From Ceriagrion tenellum (Eukaryota > Arthropoda > Insecta > Odonata > Coenagrionidae), in assembly GCA_963169105.1 (NCBI GenBank), contig OY720636.1, positions 117,942,188-118,006,187 on the forward strand: a stretch of DNA of 64,000 nt, written 5' to 3'. Each line of letters begins with the position of its first letter. Position 1 is the first letter of the stretch. Below, in pieces: positions 46,864-58,900 of this stretch. A program made the position numbers and the translations under genes. The notes beneath the pieces are model-generated. The model saw only the letters and a list, made by a program, of their open reading frames with translations. It ran no database searches and was not told where the DNA came from.

Positions 46864-48560
46864 TTGAGGAAAATAATGGGAGGCATTGAAACATCAAAGA
46901 AGAAATGTAGGAAATATAACGTGAATTATCCTAAGTATGAGTTTATAGAATCGCCTACAAACAAGCACATGCCGATGAGCTTAATATGCGAAAAGGTATT
47001 TTCTGATGAAGCGATAAGACCTTCCAGGGTAGGTGAACACTCGAGGAAGGCACATCCTGACAAGGCGTAAAAAAGTTTAACATTTTTTCAATCTCTTCGT
47101 AGCAAATTGCTAAATCGTCCAACGTTGTCAGGCATGTTGCGCAATAATTCAAAAACTGACGTTTTGCGTGCATCATATAATATTTCAATTTATATATTTA
47201 TAATATAATATTTATTTTAATGCCTGACACATGGTATATTTATGAGTATGCCTCTGAGCAACACATTAGTGCAAAGGCGCATAGATGAAATGGCTGAAAA
47301 CTTGGAAGGTATGTTGCGCGGGATATTAAGGAAAACTGAATTTGGAAGAGTCAACTTTACCAGGCAATGAGTCCTTGCGTATATCTTACGTGCGCTTTAT
47401 CAAAGATGAAAATTTAGCTCAGGAGTTGTTGTTTGCAAGACAATTGGGAACAGATACAAAATATTTCGTGTTGTTGAGCAGTTCTTCAGGGACAATAAAA
47501 TTCCACTTAGCAACATACTTGCTGTTGCGACGGATGGAGCTCTATTAATAGATAATCGTTACCATGGGTGCATTGCATACTTGAAGAAATATGTACCAAA
47601 TGTCTTCACTATTCATCGTTCCATTCACTGACAACACCTGCCTTGCCAGGAAACTCAGTGATCGCCTCCAAAAATTATTAAACACTGTAATTACTGCAGT
47701 TAACAAAAACAAAGCCCATGCTCTTAACGATCGACTATTTCGGGATTTGTGTTTGGAAAATGATGAAAATTTTCAACGTTTCTTGATACACACTAGAGTT
47801 TGTTGGCTATCCGAAAGAAACTGTTTAAGGTTCTTTTATAATCTGTTTGATACTGTCATCGAGGTTTTTCAAAAGAAAGATGTTATACTAAGTGGTAAAC
47901 TTAAATATATCAGAAAAGATATAGCGTGTTTATGAGAACTATACGAAAATTTCAATGAACTGAATTTACAACTGCATGGAAATGAGATTAACCTAATGAA
48001 GGCTCTCTGGTATCTACTTTAATTTCAAAACTAATAATATTCAAAGGTAATATAGGCCGCTGTGTGCAACACCAATTTCCCTCCCTGCATCAGCTAGAAG
48101 AGAAAGCTGGGATAGGTGATGATGATCTGAAAGAATTTTAGTGATATTTTAGACAAAATGTATCAAGAAATGTCTGAATGATTTAAGGATCTTCTTTTGA
48201 TGGAAGTTTCAGATTGGGTAATTAATCCATTCTTAGATACTGAGGAACCTGGGGTCCATGAGGAAAAATTGACTGAATTACAATATGATATTGAACTGAA
48301 ATCGAAGTTTAGGAAAAGAAGTTTTGTTACAGAAGGAAGTTTCCGATCGCTATGCTGTACTATGGACGGTGTTCAAAAATTCCTAATTGCTTTCCAAAAT
48401 TCCTATTAGGTGGATCGCGGTTTTAGTGCAGTCACACAACTTATTTAGAAGCAAAGAAATCGACTTCAGGTTTGTGAACAAGGCGATATAAGTCTCTTGC
48501 TACGCAACTTCAAACCGGACGTTGAGAAATTGGTATTATCTCATCAAGCCCGTCCATTGC
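46864..48560 (+). pseudogene. Decayed hAT transposase, SCAND3/ZBED5-like
   Basis: Fragments in order: a BED-type zinc finger (ICEKVFSDEAIRPSRVGEHS, then RKAHPDK) whose first Cys is replaced by Ser; FRDNKIPLSNILAVATDGA near 47.49 kb; an open stretch 47591-47935 with LNTVITAVNKNKAHALNDRL and CWLSERNCLRFF; 48197-48409 with LLMEVSDWVINPFLDTEEP just overlapping its start; and the C-terminal dimerisation region (FLIAFQNSY, stop, VDRGFSAVTQL, KQRNRLQV) to about 48560. Multiple stops and frameshifts break it. A functional relative cuts and pastes DNA using an RNase H-like fold. Confidence 0.85.
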
Positions 48561-49053
48561 CTTAAAACTTTATTTGAATGTGTCGTTAAATTCCATTTCA
48601 AAACTTTTCATAAATGGTTTTAAGAACTTGAAAACTATAATGAATAGTCACTTAAGTTGTTAAACTAATTTGAATAAAACCTTTATTGGTGACTTTTTTC
48701 ACAAATTGCAAACATTCATAGCACCTTGATAAGATAAAGTTTTAGTATAGAGAGAAAGTGTAATGTCAACTTTTTGAATTTATGTATACAGTTAATTTTA
48801 TTGGATAGTTGTTTTATATTCAATTCATATAATCGCAATTCCTTTATTTCTATAAAAATATCACCTTTTCCATCTGTGTGCATACAAGTCTGAAATGAAT
48901 TTCAGATTAAACATTATTTTGTTTAATTAACTTCCTAATTTGTTCATGTAGTCTTTAGTTTTTATTACAGTTTTTAGGATTACGGGTGGGGGCGTTGGGT
49001 ATAGATTTGTGGAACCAAAAGTTTGGTTGCTCGAAAAAGTTTGGGAAACACTG

Positions 49054-49061
49054 CTCTAAAC
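49054..49061. repeat. Target site duplication CTCTAAAC, right copy
   Basis: Identical to 45705-45712; fixes the right end of the hAT element. Confidence 0.93.
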
Positions 49062-51504
49062 ATTCATTCTAACACTTCAGGCCCATTCCTCAGACCATAC
49101 GAAATTCAACGTCTCATGAAGCATACGGTTTGACTACAATGACAGTCATAACTTTGATGAGTTAATGTCTTGTACTTGTAATAGTTGTACTTGTCACTAG
49201 GTTTAATATAATTGTATTCCACGTATATTTACATCTAATTAACTTTGGACATTAAAGGAAACATTAAGGAAAATTAAACGTTATCAAGAAATAGTTAATT
49301 GAAAACCATAGTGGAGTAAAGTATTTAACTGTGTTTCTATATCGGAGATAAATATTTATATTTTGGAGATGGGGATTTTGTTTAGAAATCACAGTACGCG
49401 AAGTTGACGTGTTTAGAATGACATCACCGTTAGAAGAAATGGACTAAAGGAATGGAATGGAAAAAATAATTGATATACGATGTCAAGAGCATGTTTTCCA
49501 AGAGACACGAGACTTCTTAATATTATAACTAGTACATGAGAACATTAAGTTGACTTAAGGGTGAGAACTGAAGCCCTGCCTTAATGCTATCCATAAATAC
49601 CTTTAAACGTATATTTTTCAGTATGATTACCCTTTCCATTTTTTTCTCGATGCCCAATTTCAAGCGTCGTCAACCATCATCAATATTTCAGCGGTAACAT
49701 GTATATTATAATAAAAAAATTGCATACCAGATATAAATATCTTAGAACAACGAAATTCTGTATAAAAGGAAATTTTGAAGTTGAGTCGAATCTTGGAATA
49801 CATCGAGCACCCATCGAGTTTCATAGCCACCATCTTCCACTCACCGAGATGTGGGAGAGGATAAGCCCCATCAGACGGCTCGGCAGATAAACAAAAGACT
49901 GCGGATCTTCTTTTCCTCCCGCTTTCCTTCGGATGATAATTTTGCCAAGACTGTAGATTAGAGGAAGGCTGGTGGTTTCAGAAGAACTCCTCTTTCCCTA
50001 GGGCTCACTCTGGCTTACTGGTAGCGAGTACCTCGAAAAATTTTTACTCGGATTGAAATTGGTCAAATGAGCGCTCAGCCATAGATGGACACACACTCTT
50101 GAAATAATCGAATTAATTTTTTACGCATCGTACATTTCATTTTTATCTACAACACGATACAAATACCCATATAATCATAATATTTTGATGACATCTTATT
50201 TAAGGCCCTTTGTAAGCAAAATATTTCTCAACAGAGGAGCATGGAACTATAAATAACGGATTTAAAAAAGTAAATGAGGTTTCAACAGAATCTTTCTAGA
50301 TTTAACCTAAATTAATGTTATCGTTAAGTCTATCTCAACATTTCCCACTCTGAAGAGAGTCCAAGTCCAAGAAGTTTTTTTTATTTTATCCCATAATTAC
50401 TTAATTCATCTTGACTTAGTTTCAAACATTTGCTAGGCCGCTGCAGTTGCTAGGAAGTCAATTCTAATCATTCCGATAGCATGGATGTTTGCTGTCGCCT
50501 TATTGGCCAATTGAAAGTTCAAGGGTTTTTAGGATCAGTAAGAAGAAGAAAATGGAAAGGGTTAAGATTTGGTCATGGTTAAAATGATAAAAAAGCCCCT
50601 AAAGGCTCCATGAATTAACGTTGATAAGGGTTTTAAGGTAAGTGACAGGGAGATGTGTGTACCACCGCAGAACGTGGAATAGGAATGGTGAAGTCGTCGG
50701 GTGTCAGAGAGAAGGATATGGGGAAGGTGCGAGGTAGGCTGATGCTCATCAAAGGAGTTGGGAACTTTCGAAAAAAGGATGAACTGGATTTTCATTTTCC
50801 CGGGTACATCTGGCCATCAATTCAACGATACGTTGCTTCCTAGTCTGTGCAGTTCGCCTGGTCAAGTTGGAAAAAGGATGTTCCTCAAAGAGGAATGAAT
50901 ACAATATTGCCACTTTTGGTCTTAATTTCTTTTTATCTTAATCTTACCGCCTGAAACTTGGGCTTACGTGGCCGACCGAAGAAAATATGGGATCTAAAGC
51001 TTTGAAAACTCTTTACATCGAACGTAAAAGAAAACAGATTTCTTGACGACGAAGATCTCTTTTTAGTCAACGTCTTCTAAAAGTATTCCATTTAAGAGAA
51101 TTTTTTTGAAGTTTCTATTTGGCCTTTACCCTGAGCCCTCCTCATATATTAGGGACAATGTAAAAGTGACAACACAATCTCCGCTTAAAATAGTAATATT
51201 TGTTGCGCATACAAGCCGTCACTATTTCCTTCACTCCGGAGTAGAAATTTTATTCAAAATTACAAAGAAGGATAATATCAACTGCTGGTTCATTTGCGAC
51301 TTGATTTTTGAAAGCTTTATTCCTGACAATTTCTATTTCCGATCGCTAACGTAGGTGCTCCATTTGAAATATTATCAATCAACAAGCAATTTTTTAATTA
51401 ATATAATCAGCTGAGAAGATAGACACTTGAAAATAATTGGAGAGGGTGATATCATTTTAAGGGCAATAAAACGAATGGTTTGAGATATAGTTAGTGATAC
51501 CCAA
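49062..51504. other. Unrecognised stretch
   Basis: No supported gene or repeat. Frames are below 85 codons and featureless. Confidence 0.5.
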
Positions 51505-51586
51505 AAGAATGGACAACTTACGTATCATTTACATGGCTTACGATGGCTTAAATTGCAATATTTTACTCCATTAACAGTATTCCCGC
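51505..51586. repeat. 82-bp direct repeat, copy 1
   Basis: Aligns to 51751-51832 at a constant 246-bp offset. Shared words include GGACAACTT, GATGGCTTAAAT, GCAATATTTTACT and AACAGTATTCCCGC. Confidence 0.8.
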
Positions 51587-51691
51587 ACGAAACACTCGAT
51601 CAAAAGGTCTGCCCACGATTTTTACGAGTAGTTTTTATGCAGAAAAATCTCAAACCCTACGTGATTTTATCATATGACTCTTTAGTTACGT

Positions 51692-51710
51692 GCTTGGAAT
51701 CATTCCAAGC
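51692..51710. repeat. Perfect 19-base palindrome
   Basis: GCTTGGAATCATTCCAAGC has 9-bp arms around one base. It lies between the two 82-bp repeats. Confidence 0.8.
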
Positions 51711-51750
51711 GAACAACGAATGGTTGGAGATTTTGGTTGGTTTTACCCGC

Positions 51751-51832
51751 AAGATTGGACAACTTGCGTATCTATTAAACTGTTTATGATGGCTTAAATC
51801 GCAATATTTTACTTCATAAACAGTATTCCCGC
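51751..51832. repeat. 82-bp direct repeat, copy 2
   Basis: Partner of 51505-51586. The sequence between and beyond the copies is not duplicated. Confidence 0.8.
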
Positions 51833-52449
51833 TCCCCTCCATTCCATATTCCCCCTCCATTTTGCACCGAGTGCTCTAACCAACTAATGACCAGTTTCAT
51901 AAACAACACATATGAATTCTTTAAAGATATCTGACCTATAAGCCATGGATACTGTTCAATAAGTGTTGCAGAAACATTCGATGTATTTAATGGTTTCATA
52001 ACTTATGCCATACAGTTCCGTAAGGAGCCATGATGGCGGATGCACAATGAATCGCTTGGAGACTTCATTACTTGGTGAAAAAAGTTATGTTGAGATGAAT
52101 GACGGGTTGTTTACTGTTACTAACTAATTATTATGTGCATTTGCAACTATTCATAGGCTAAAATTTCGTAAATTTAATCCAGCGGTGGAAGATTAGATGA
52201 AATATTCGAAGCTATAAACTATTGGTAAAGAAGTTATGAAACTGGTTGATGTGTTCCTGCTACTCTAATATATTTATGATCTCATAACTATTTATTCCAT
52301 AGCAATTATTCTTGCAACCGGCCATAAGCCAACTATGCGCCCTCTACCACTGAGTCTAATGCGATTTTTACAAAGTCGTCCTTGCATGGCGCTTGCAAAC
52401 GGGTCGTTCGTGGTATTACATACACGGTACCAGTGAGTAAATCTAGCTC
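51833..52449. other. Unrecognised stretch
   Basis: Nothing recognisable on either strand. Confidence 0.5.
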
Positions 52450-52590
52450 CTTAAAGCCTCCATGAGATTCACAGTGGAAGAGGGCGCCAAAGTAACGTAA
52501 TTAACGAGAAGACTTGGCGCAACATGGAGGGGTCTGGGTTCGAATACCAATTCAGGCGAATGATTGTTCAACTCTGCATTTTTCACAATT
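52450..52590 (+). mobile_element. Relic of tRNA-derived SINE, family C
   Basis: GGGTTCGAATACC at about 52537-52549 is a B-box-like word, followed by CAGGCGAATGA, CTCTGCATTTTTCACAATT and GTGGAAC. The order resembles the minus-strand relics near 11.8 and 59.8 kb. No clear A box; 5' end not defined. Confidence 0.4.
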
Positions 52591-54265
52591 GTGGAACGGT
52601 GGCGTTCGAAAGAAAGTTTTTAGAGGAGGATTGACGTTAATTAAGGAGTAAGGTGAGTTAGATGATTGATGTAGACGAAAAAGAGAGTGGATTGACGAAA
52701 AAGGGAGCATCAGGTGATGAAGTGAGTGAAATATAGGGTTGAAGTAATTTGTTCTGTAAAGGCGACTGGCGATTGAATTACTCATTCGTTTCGGTAAATA
52801 ATTTTGGCCCAAGCTTCTCTCCGTCAGCATTATTATTGCTGGAACACGGATAAACCTTAAAATTTTACCACTCCGCTTTGATGACGACAACGATTTCATC
52901 TTTTAATTGTGGAACTTGGCAATAACATATCTTAAAAGGGAACACTTTTAAACGTAAACTTTTCTCTCTGTAATGTATCGTCGCTTGTAACACCAAAATT
53001 TGATAAGGATTCTAACAGAAAATGACAATTTATTTGCTTTACTCTTATTTAATGGAGATCATTATCAAATTATAATTCTTGAGACTTGGGAAAACTTTTA
53101 TTGGCTAAATCAAAACATATGATAACAGTTAATGGTTAATATCTTGGCAGTGTGTTTATCCGTCTGTTTTCACTAAGGAATGCCAACGAACCGTGAGCCA
53201 CACATCACATGCTGCATAAGATTGTTCAATCACGGGAAAGCAGATATCTAGCTGTTAAATCCCACTATCACGATTGTCAAGTATTTAATAATTCCACCCC
53301 TCATCACCGCTAGGTTTCAATCCTTTCTCACACTATCTTCAGGTTAATTAATGTGTCAAATTCAGAATTACGCCCTTTTAAATGGAGGACATAACCCGCC
53401 AAGGATTATCTCTTAAGTATTCCCAAATTTGAGCCCATTATGGAATCATAATATCAAGAAAAACCCTTGCTTTTTTCCTAGAGATAATGAGCCCGATGAG
53501 TTTCCAGGAAACAAGCTAATAGAAATGTAATCAACCGTGAGCGAGCTCATTGCTCAGCGAGCAATGGAGATATCATTCCGTCTTAGGTCTCTCTTTCAAA
53601 GGAATAATATCTCATATCTCGAGAGGAGATTCCAAGGTCTGATTCTAGTGGTTTGCCATTTTGCCTCAATAAATGATACACAAGAACTCTTTTCCCCACT
53701 ATAAATGCTTTTACTAGATCCTTCTTCTGAAAAATTGGTGAAAAATAATGAACCACTTCAGCCTATTTGCTGCTACTAAAAATACCGGGAACCCACTTGG
53801 AAACAAACCTGTTTCTACCTCGTCTAATTTCAAACCTATTTCCAAAATATATCAGAGGAGAATATTTGTGCCTCAAAGGGTCACTAAAGAAAGTATTGCA
53901 GCCCTTGTAAGCTCGCTCAACATTTAATATAATTGAAGTGGCCAATTTGTTAACAACGCTAGCTCAAGTTGATATTGGAATCTGATGCCCTAATAAAATG
54001 CCTATTGTAGAATTTCCTGGTGATGGTGAGGGCAATTGGTTGAGAGTGGATGATGTAAAGTATAAAATGAAAATGAATAATCAGTCCTTAGGATCTTTCC
54101 CTTCAAATAATAGGTATTTCATAATATTAGCATGTGTTAAGATAACTCATTTAAACCTGGGGAATTTTTTCTTTTAAATGAAGGCATATAATTAAGTATC
54201 CCACCGCGACTCATAACTATGTCGTTCATTGGCTTCCTTATGACGGGGACGGGAGAGTCATACAT
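52591..54265. other. Unrecognised stretch
   Basis: A 115-codon minus-strand frame (52552-52899) has no motif and overlaps the SINE-like relic. No gene supported. Confidence 0.5.
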
Positions 54266-54272
54266 ACAGGGT

Positions 54273-54306
54273 CCTCGGTAGCTTAACTGGCTAAAGCACT
54301 CCGAGG
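54273..54306 (+). promoter_or_regulatory. tRNA D-arm / polymerase III A-box-like start of the LINE
   Basis: TAGCTTAACTGG (54279-54290) fits the A-box consensus TRGCNNARNNGG. GCTT (54281-54284) pairs with AAGC (54294-54297) as in a D arm, and CCTCGG (54273-54278) pairs with CCGAGG (54301-54306) around it. I see no B box at the usual distance. It may be a remnant of a tRNA-like target or part of the LINE promoter. Confidence 0.5.
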
Positions 54307-54490
54307 CGAAGGACGTGTTTTCAGAGCTCTCCGCTAAGGACGATCCGCGGAAGTTTTTACCGGCGATCGACTCGGGTGATCGCAGGGAGCGAGTTGAGTG
54401 CGTTCCCGGTGATTTTTTTCCCTTGTGCCTGTGTAGTGTTTTCTACACTTGGTGAACCTTTTTTTCGTGTTTTTGGGATTGTAGTGCAAT

Positions 54491-55363
54491 ATGCACTCAC
54501 AATATCCCAGAAGAGCCGCAATTGTGGCAAGCGTAACCGGTTTAAAAGATCAACCGTCGGTCCTGGAGGTCCACGACTTTATTCGTGGAGACCTCGGACT
54601 GACGGAAGAGGTCATCGATGCAATTCAGTTCGGATACAGTAGGAAACTTTTCTACGTCAAAATGAAATCAGAAGAGATCGTAGATCAGACCATTGGACTT
54701 GCTGGTGGAACGAGGCCCTTCCCATCAAGGGAAAATCCGAAAGGGCAGGTCACTCTGGAGAGTGCAACAAAAAGGCCTACGACGGTGAAGGTACTCATGG
54801 TCCCCAGAGAAGTACCTAATTCAGAAATCGAGACTCATCTAAGGCAGTATGGACGAGTTTTAGGAGTGGCTGATAATGTATGGGGGGCCAAGAACTTAAT
54901 TAGAGCCAACACGGTACTCGACCTGTCCGTATGTTCATTGAACGGAACATACCCTCCCATGTACCCATTGCAGGGTATTTACCATCCGGGCCAAAAGAAA
55001 ACGTGCACTAAGTGTGGATCCGAGGAGTATCTTCGTATTCAATTCCCCAATTTGAGAAATGACCCTTTATACTCTGAGTACACCCGGGGGCTGCACCGGG
55101 GAAGCGAGGGGAATGCGGATGAAGACGACCAAACCACCATATTGGAAAATTTACAAATGGAAGTGGACGAAAATAGCGCCCAAAAAAGTCAAACCGCCCA
55201 AGCAGAAGGAGATAAGGAGGAATACGAGTCAAACGTCCCGGAGTCCAGACCGCCAAATCCCCAACGAACTGGAAGAAAACACTCCGGAAACAAGAGAAAG
55301 CTGTCTACCGGTGACGAAAAAGAAGAAGAGGCAGTGACACTCACCCCACTCACAGAAGCTTAG
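54491..55363 (+). CDS. LINE ORF1 protein, RNA-binding, zinc knuckle mutated
   Basis: 290 residues, open. ORF1 proteins bind LINE RNA and form the particle that accompanies the RT. Residues about 95-150 (PTTVKVLMVPREVPNSEIE, HLRQYGRVLGV) resemble the RNA-binding part of ORF1 proteins in zinc-knuckle LINEs. At 172-185 the spacing of a CCHC knuckle is exact (C-x2-C-x4-x-x4-x), but the His is Tyr180 and the last Cys is Phe185, so it cannot bind zinc normally. The tail is charged and Gln/Glu/Lys-rich. The ATG at 54491 follows the presumed UTR directly. The native protein may have run further into the purine-rich region after 55363 in another frame. Open but probably not functional. Confidence 0.75.
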   Translation: MHSQYPRRAAIVASVTGLKDQPSVLEVHDFIRGDLGLTEEVIDAIQFGYSRKLFYVKMKSEEIVDQTIGLAGGTRPFPSRENPKGQVTLESATKRPTTVKVLMVPREVPNSEIETHLRQYGRVLGVADNVWGAKNLIRANTVLDLSVCSLNGTYPPMYPLQGIYHPGQKKTCTKCGSEEYLRIQFPNLRNDPLYSEYTRGLHRGSEGNADEDDQTTILENLQMEVDENSAQKSQTAQAEGDKEEYESNVPESRPPNPQRTGRKHSGNKRKLSTGDEKEEEAVTLTPLTEA

Positions 55364-55932
55364 GTTATTACGCAGAAATAACGAGAAACGGGGGCAGAGA
55401 AAGAGCGAACCAAGGACGAGGGGAGGAGAGAGGTGATGCCCTGCCCGCAGGAGGAGAGAAGGAGTGCACCCGCGTGATTCCGTCTTCGGATGACGCGGCC
55501 ATGAACGTGGCGGACGAGAAGAAGATGACAATGAAATCCGGAGAAGGAGAGAGCGGCACGGTGGGAGAGGAGCCGGCCGTGGAAGAAGAGGGGAGGAACG
55601 AGGGGAAATGGGAACAAATAAGGGACGGGGGAATAAAGGGAATTAGTCTGGGGGAGTCGGAGGGGACAATGTTAATAGGGGGGAGGGAGAGGGACGGGAA
55701 GAGGAGGGAGAGGGAAGGGACGACGAAAGAGAAGAAGAAAGGAAGACAAAGGGGGAGGGAAGTTGTTATGGAGTTGGGTGGATGGGGTGGGACCCCACTG
55801 TTGACACCAAGCCCATCCCACCAACAGGTACATTCTGGGCGACTGACACCAAGACCGCGGAGGAGAGAGACCCGTAGACGGAGGTCACCAATAGCAGCAA
55901 ATGGAGTAGGGAAATGCTGACTCGAAGGACGA
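55364..55932 (+). other. Purine-rich link between LINE ORF1 and ORF2
   Basis: Strikingly G/A-rich. A plus-strand frame at 55474-55920 (148 codons) encodes a Glu/Arg/Gly-rich low-complexity peptide (GRERDGKRREREG). It could be a frameshifted C-terminal tail of ORF1 or a leader of ORF2. A minus-strand frame over the same bases (55368-56051, 227 codons) is Pro/Ser/Leu-rich and is best explained by base composition. Confidence 0.55.
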
Positions 55933-58900
55933 GTGACAGGAGAACTGGCAGCCCTGCCAAGAAGAAGACGAAGAACAAAGGCGAACAAGAGAAGAAAGGA
56001 TAATAAAATCATGCAGAAAATAGTGGGTGAGTCGAACCAGGGCTGGCTCAAATTCTCTTTAAAAATGCTTTTTGCTACACTAAATACAGCTGGGATTAGA
56101 AATCACCTGAAAATTAAAATTGTTCAAAAAAACTTTAAAGATAAAAAGCTTAATATTATTCTCCTTCAGGAGATCTACAAGGGAACAAAATGGGACGATA
56201 ATGAATAAAATGTTTATTACAACTTTGGTAACTCCTCCATTGGTACGGCTATTATGGTAAGACGTGAATTTGAAATAAAAAATATAAAACGACACGAGTT
56301 GGGTAGAATAACTAGTTTGGAATTCCAAGATATAAGTATAATAAATTTCTACGCCCCGTCCGGCTGGGAAAAAAGATCGGAAAGAGACGATTATTTTGAA
56401 AATATTTTAGTACCCTATTTATTGCCTTTCACAGGGAAAGCAACACTAGGCGGGGACTTTGATGCTATATATAGATCATGTGACAATGAATCGAACAAAG
56501 AAAAAATTAACTATGAAGTATCAAAAGCCTTTAAAAACATGCTCGGAAGTATTAGTGCCACTGACGCAGCGTTAAAAATCGACCCCCAAAACATTCAACA
56601 CACTCGTTGTGTTAGCAGTAAAAGAAACAGGAACAATTACATCTTCACTTCCAAAAAATCGATAAAAAACATAATCTCAGTTAATAGTAAGTATCCCTTT
56701 TTCCACCTCCGACCATAATGCCTTGGTTATGGAAATAGAATTAGAAACAATACGCACAGGAACACCCCACACCACAATTACTAACGAACCATACACGGGG
56801 AGAAGGGACACGAAAGTCCTTGAAGACGAGTACTCCAGAGAAAAGATTAGAGCTGAAATTCAACACCTGCTAAATCACCCGAATGCACAATACGACATAG
56901 TAAACTGGTGGGGGTGCTCCTTTAAACCGAAAATAAAAGATCGAATCAGAAAAATCACAAAACGAAAGTACACACAAGAAAATAATACAATCGCGTTCCA
57001 TCACGCAGCACTAAAAGAATTAATCGAAAATGCAGACAAGGAAACGAACTTTAATAACAAAACAAGGCAGCTACAGAAAACCATCCTACATTTTGAATTA
57101 AAAAAATACGCGCCGAGGAACTGGTAGAGGGAAGTATGCACGGAGGTATGGGGCACGCTTTCCCTCGCCACTTAGAAAAATATCATACGGAAAAAAGTCG
57201 TATACGAGCAGGGTACATTAGAACCGGAAAATGTTATCTCAAAGGCGGAAAATCACTTTGCCGAGCGCTACAACCGTTATGCGGAGTGGAAGAAAGAGCA
57301 AGCTCCCACTTGCCCTCCCCTCCCCCAAATACACCCCGACGAAAGTGAAAGCTTTTCGGTCGCGGTAACTACATCGGAGATTGACGAGATAAGAGAGTTG
57401 CTCTCAAAAGGCAAGTCCCCGGGGAACGACGGTTTACCGTATGAATTTTATCTTGCGTACTGGGGCGAGCTCAAACACGCACTCGTCGGCTTGTTTAATG
57501 AAATGATTAAAGACAAAAAAATAACGAAGAGTATGCGAACAGCAGTAATCACGCTAATCCCAAAGAAAGGAAATCCCAAGGGAATAGATGACTATCGCCC
57601 GATCTCTTTGCTTAATGCCGACTATAAAATACTAGCCCACGTAATTCGGAAAAAGCCGGAAAACATTTTAGACCGACACATACACCCACACCAATACGCG
57701 GCAACCAAACACAGGAGCGCAATTGACGTCTCTCTGTTAATAAGAGACCTTTATATGAGTACCGCGGGAACCAAAGAACATTTCTGGGCGATGTATGCAC
57801 TAGATCTAGAAAAAGCATTTGATTACGTAGGCCTGGAATGGATTATCCATATCCTTAAGAAAATGAATGCCCCTACCGGATTATTAAACTTAATAAAACT
57901 AATGTATCACGACATTAAGTCGTATGTCAGAATAGATAAAAAATGTCACACGAGATTACAATTAACAATTCCTTCAGACAAGGGTGCCCCTTGTCTATGT
58001 TACTGTTCACGATAGCGCTAGAACCTATCATCATAATGCTTGAAAATAAAGGAATAGGTATACACAGAGCAGGAAAAGTCTACATGGCAGTGGCCTATGC
58101 AGACGACCTAACAATTTTCGTAAAGCAGGAAAATGAATTAACCTTGATACAAGACGTTTTAAAATCATATGCTTCTGCGGGGATGACAATAAATCAGAAA
58201 AAAATTCCATACATTAACATTGAAAGGCAAAGACACGGTAAATGTGCCCAATGTAAACAACACGAAAAAACTAAAAATTCTAGGGCTTTGGTGGGAAAGA
58301 AACATACCCGCAACGATTGCAAGAAATTGGGAGAATACTCAAAAAATAGTGCAGCTGAATTTGAACTCCCTATAAAGTCAGAGCACTCCACTAATTGCTC
58401 GAGTAAAAGTCGTAAACGAATTCGTATGTCCCCTTATATGGTTTGTTGCGCATTGCTGGCCACTTCCAGCCAAAATGAATGCGAAACTAACAAAGGCTAC
58501 AAATCAGCATATTTAGAGTGGCTTTATTGAAAGAGTTAAACGCTCGACACTTTATGGCCCACAATCAAAAGGAGGTCTTGAACTATTAAATTTTGAAAAG
58601 AAAGCCAAAATTTTAAATATAAAAAAATCTGCCGACATTATAAATAAAGCTGATAATTCTATGGTCAAGCTATTAGAGGACGCAATCAACCTTGAAAAAA
58701 GATTTAAATATTTTATAAACCACATAGCTGACGCAAAACATGTAACCGAGACAAACGAAGGCAACCAGGCTCCAACTACCAAATCATTATATAAACTAAT
58801 AATGAACAATGAAACGAGAAATAATCCAGAAACCAATACCTGGAAAAAAGTTGCGCAGTTAAAAAATAACTCTGTAATAAAAGCCTCGTCTTAAATATAT

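Larger units (their letters stand above)
45713..49053 (+). mobile_element. Full-length, inactive hAT DNA transposon
   Basis: 3,341 bp. It begins CAGTGTTTCCCAAAG and ends CTTTGGGAAACACTG on the opposite strand apart from one mismatch: the first 14 bases of the terminal inverted repeats match perfectly. Perfect 8-bp target duplications flank it. G-rich subterminal words (GGGGGCG) occur near both ends. Inside lies a broken transposase of the BED-finger/SCAND3-ZBED5-like type on the plus strand. It could be mobilised only in trans. Confidence 0.93.

Noticed and set aside
55368..56051. Minus-strand frame of 227 codons as a real gene
   Set aside because: It is the complement of a purine-rich low-complexity link inside the LINE; composition alone keeps it open, and its sequence is Pro/Ser/Leu-rich without motifs.
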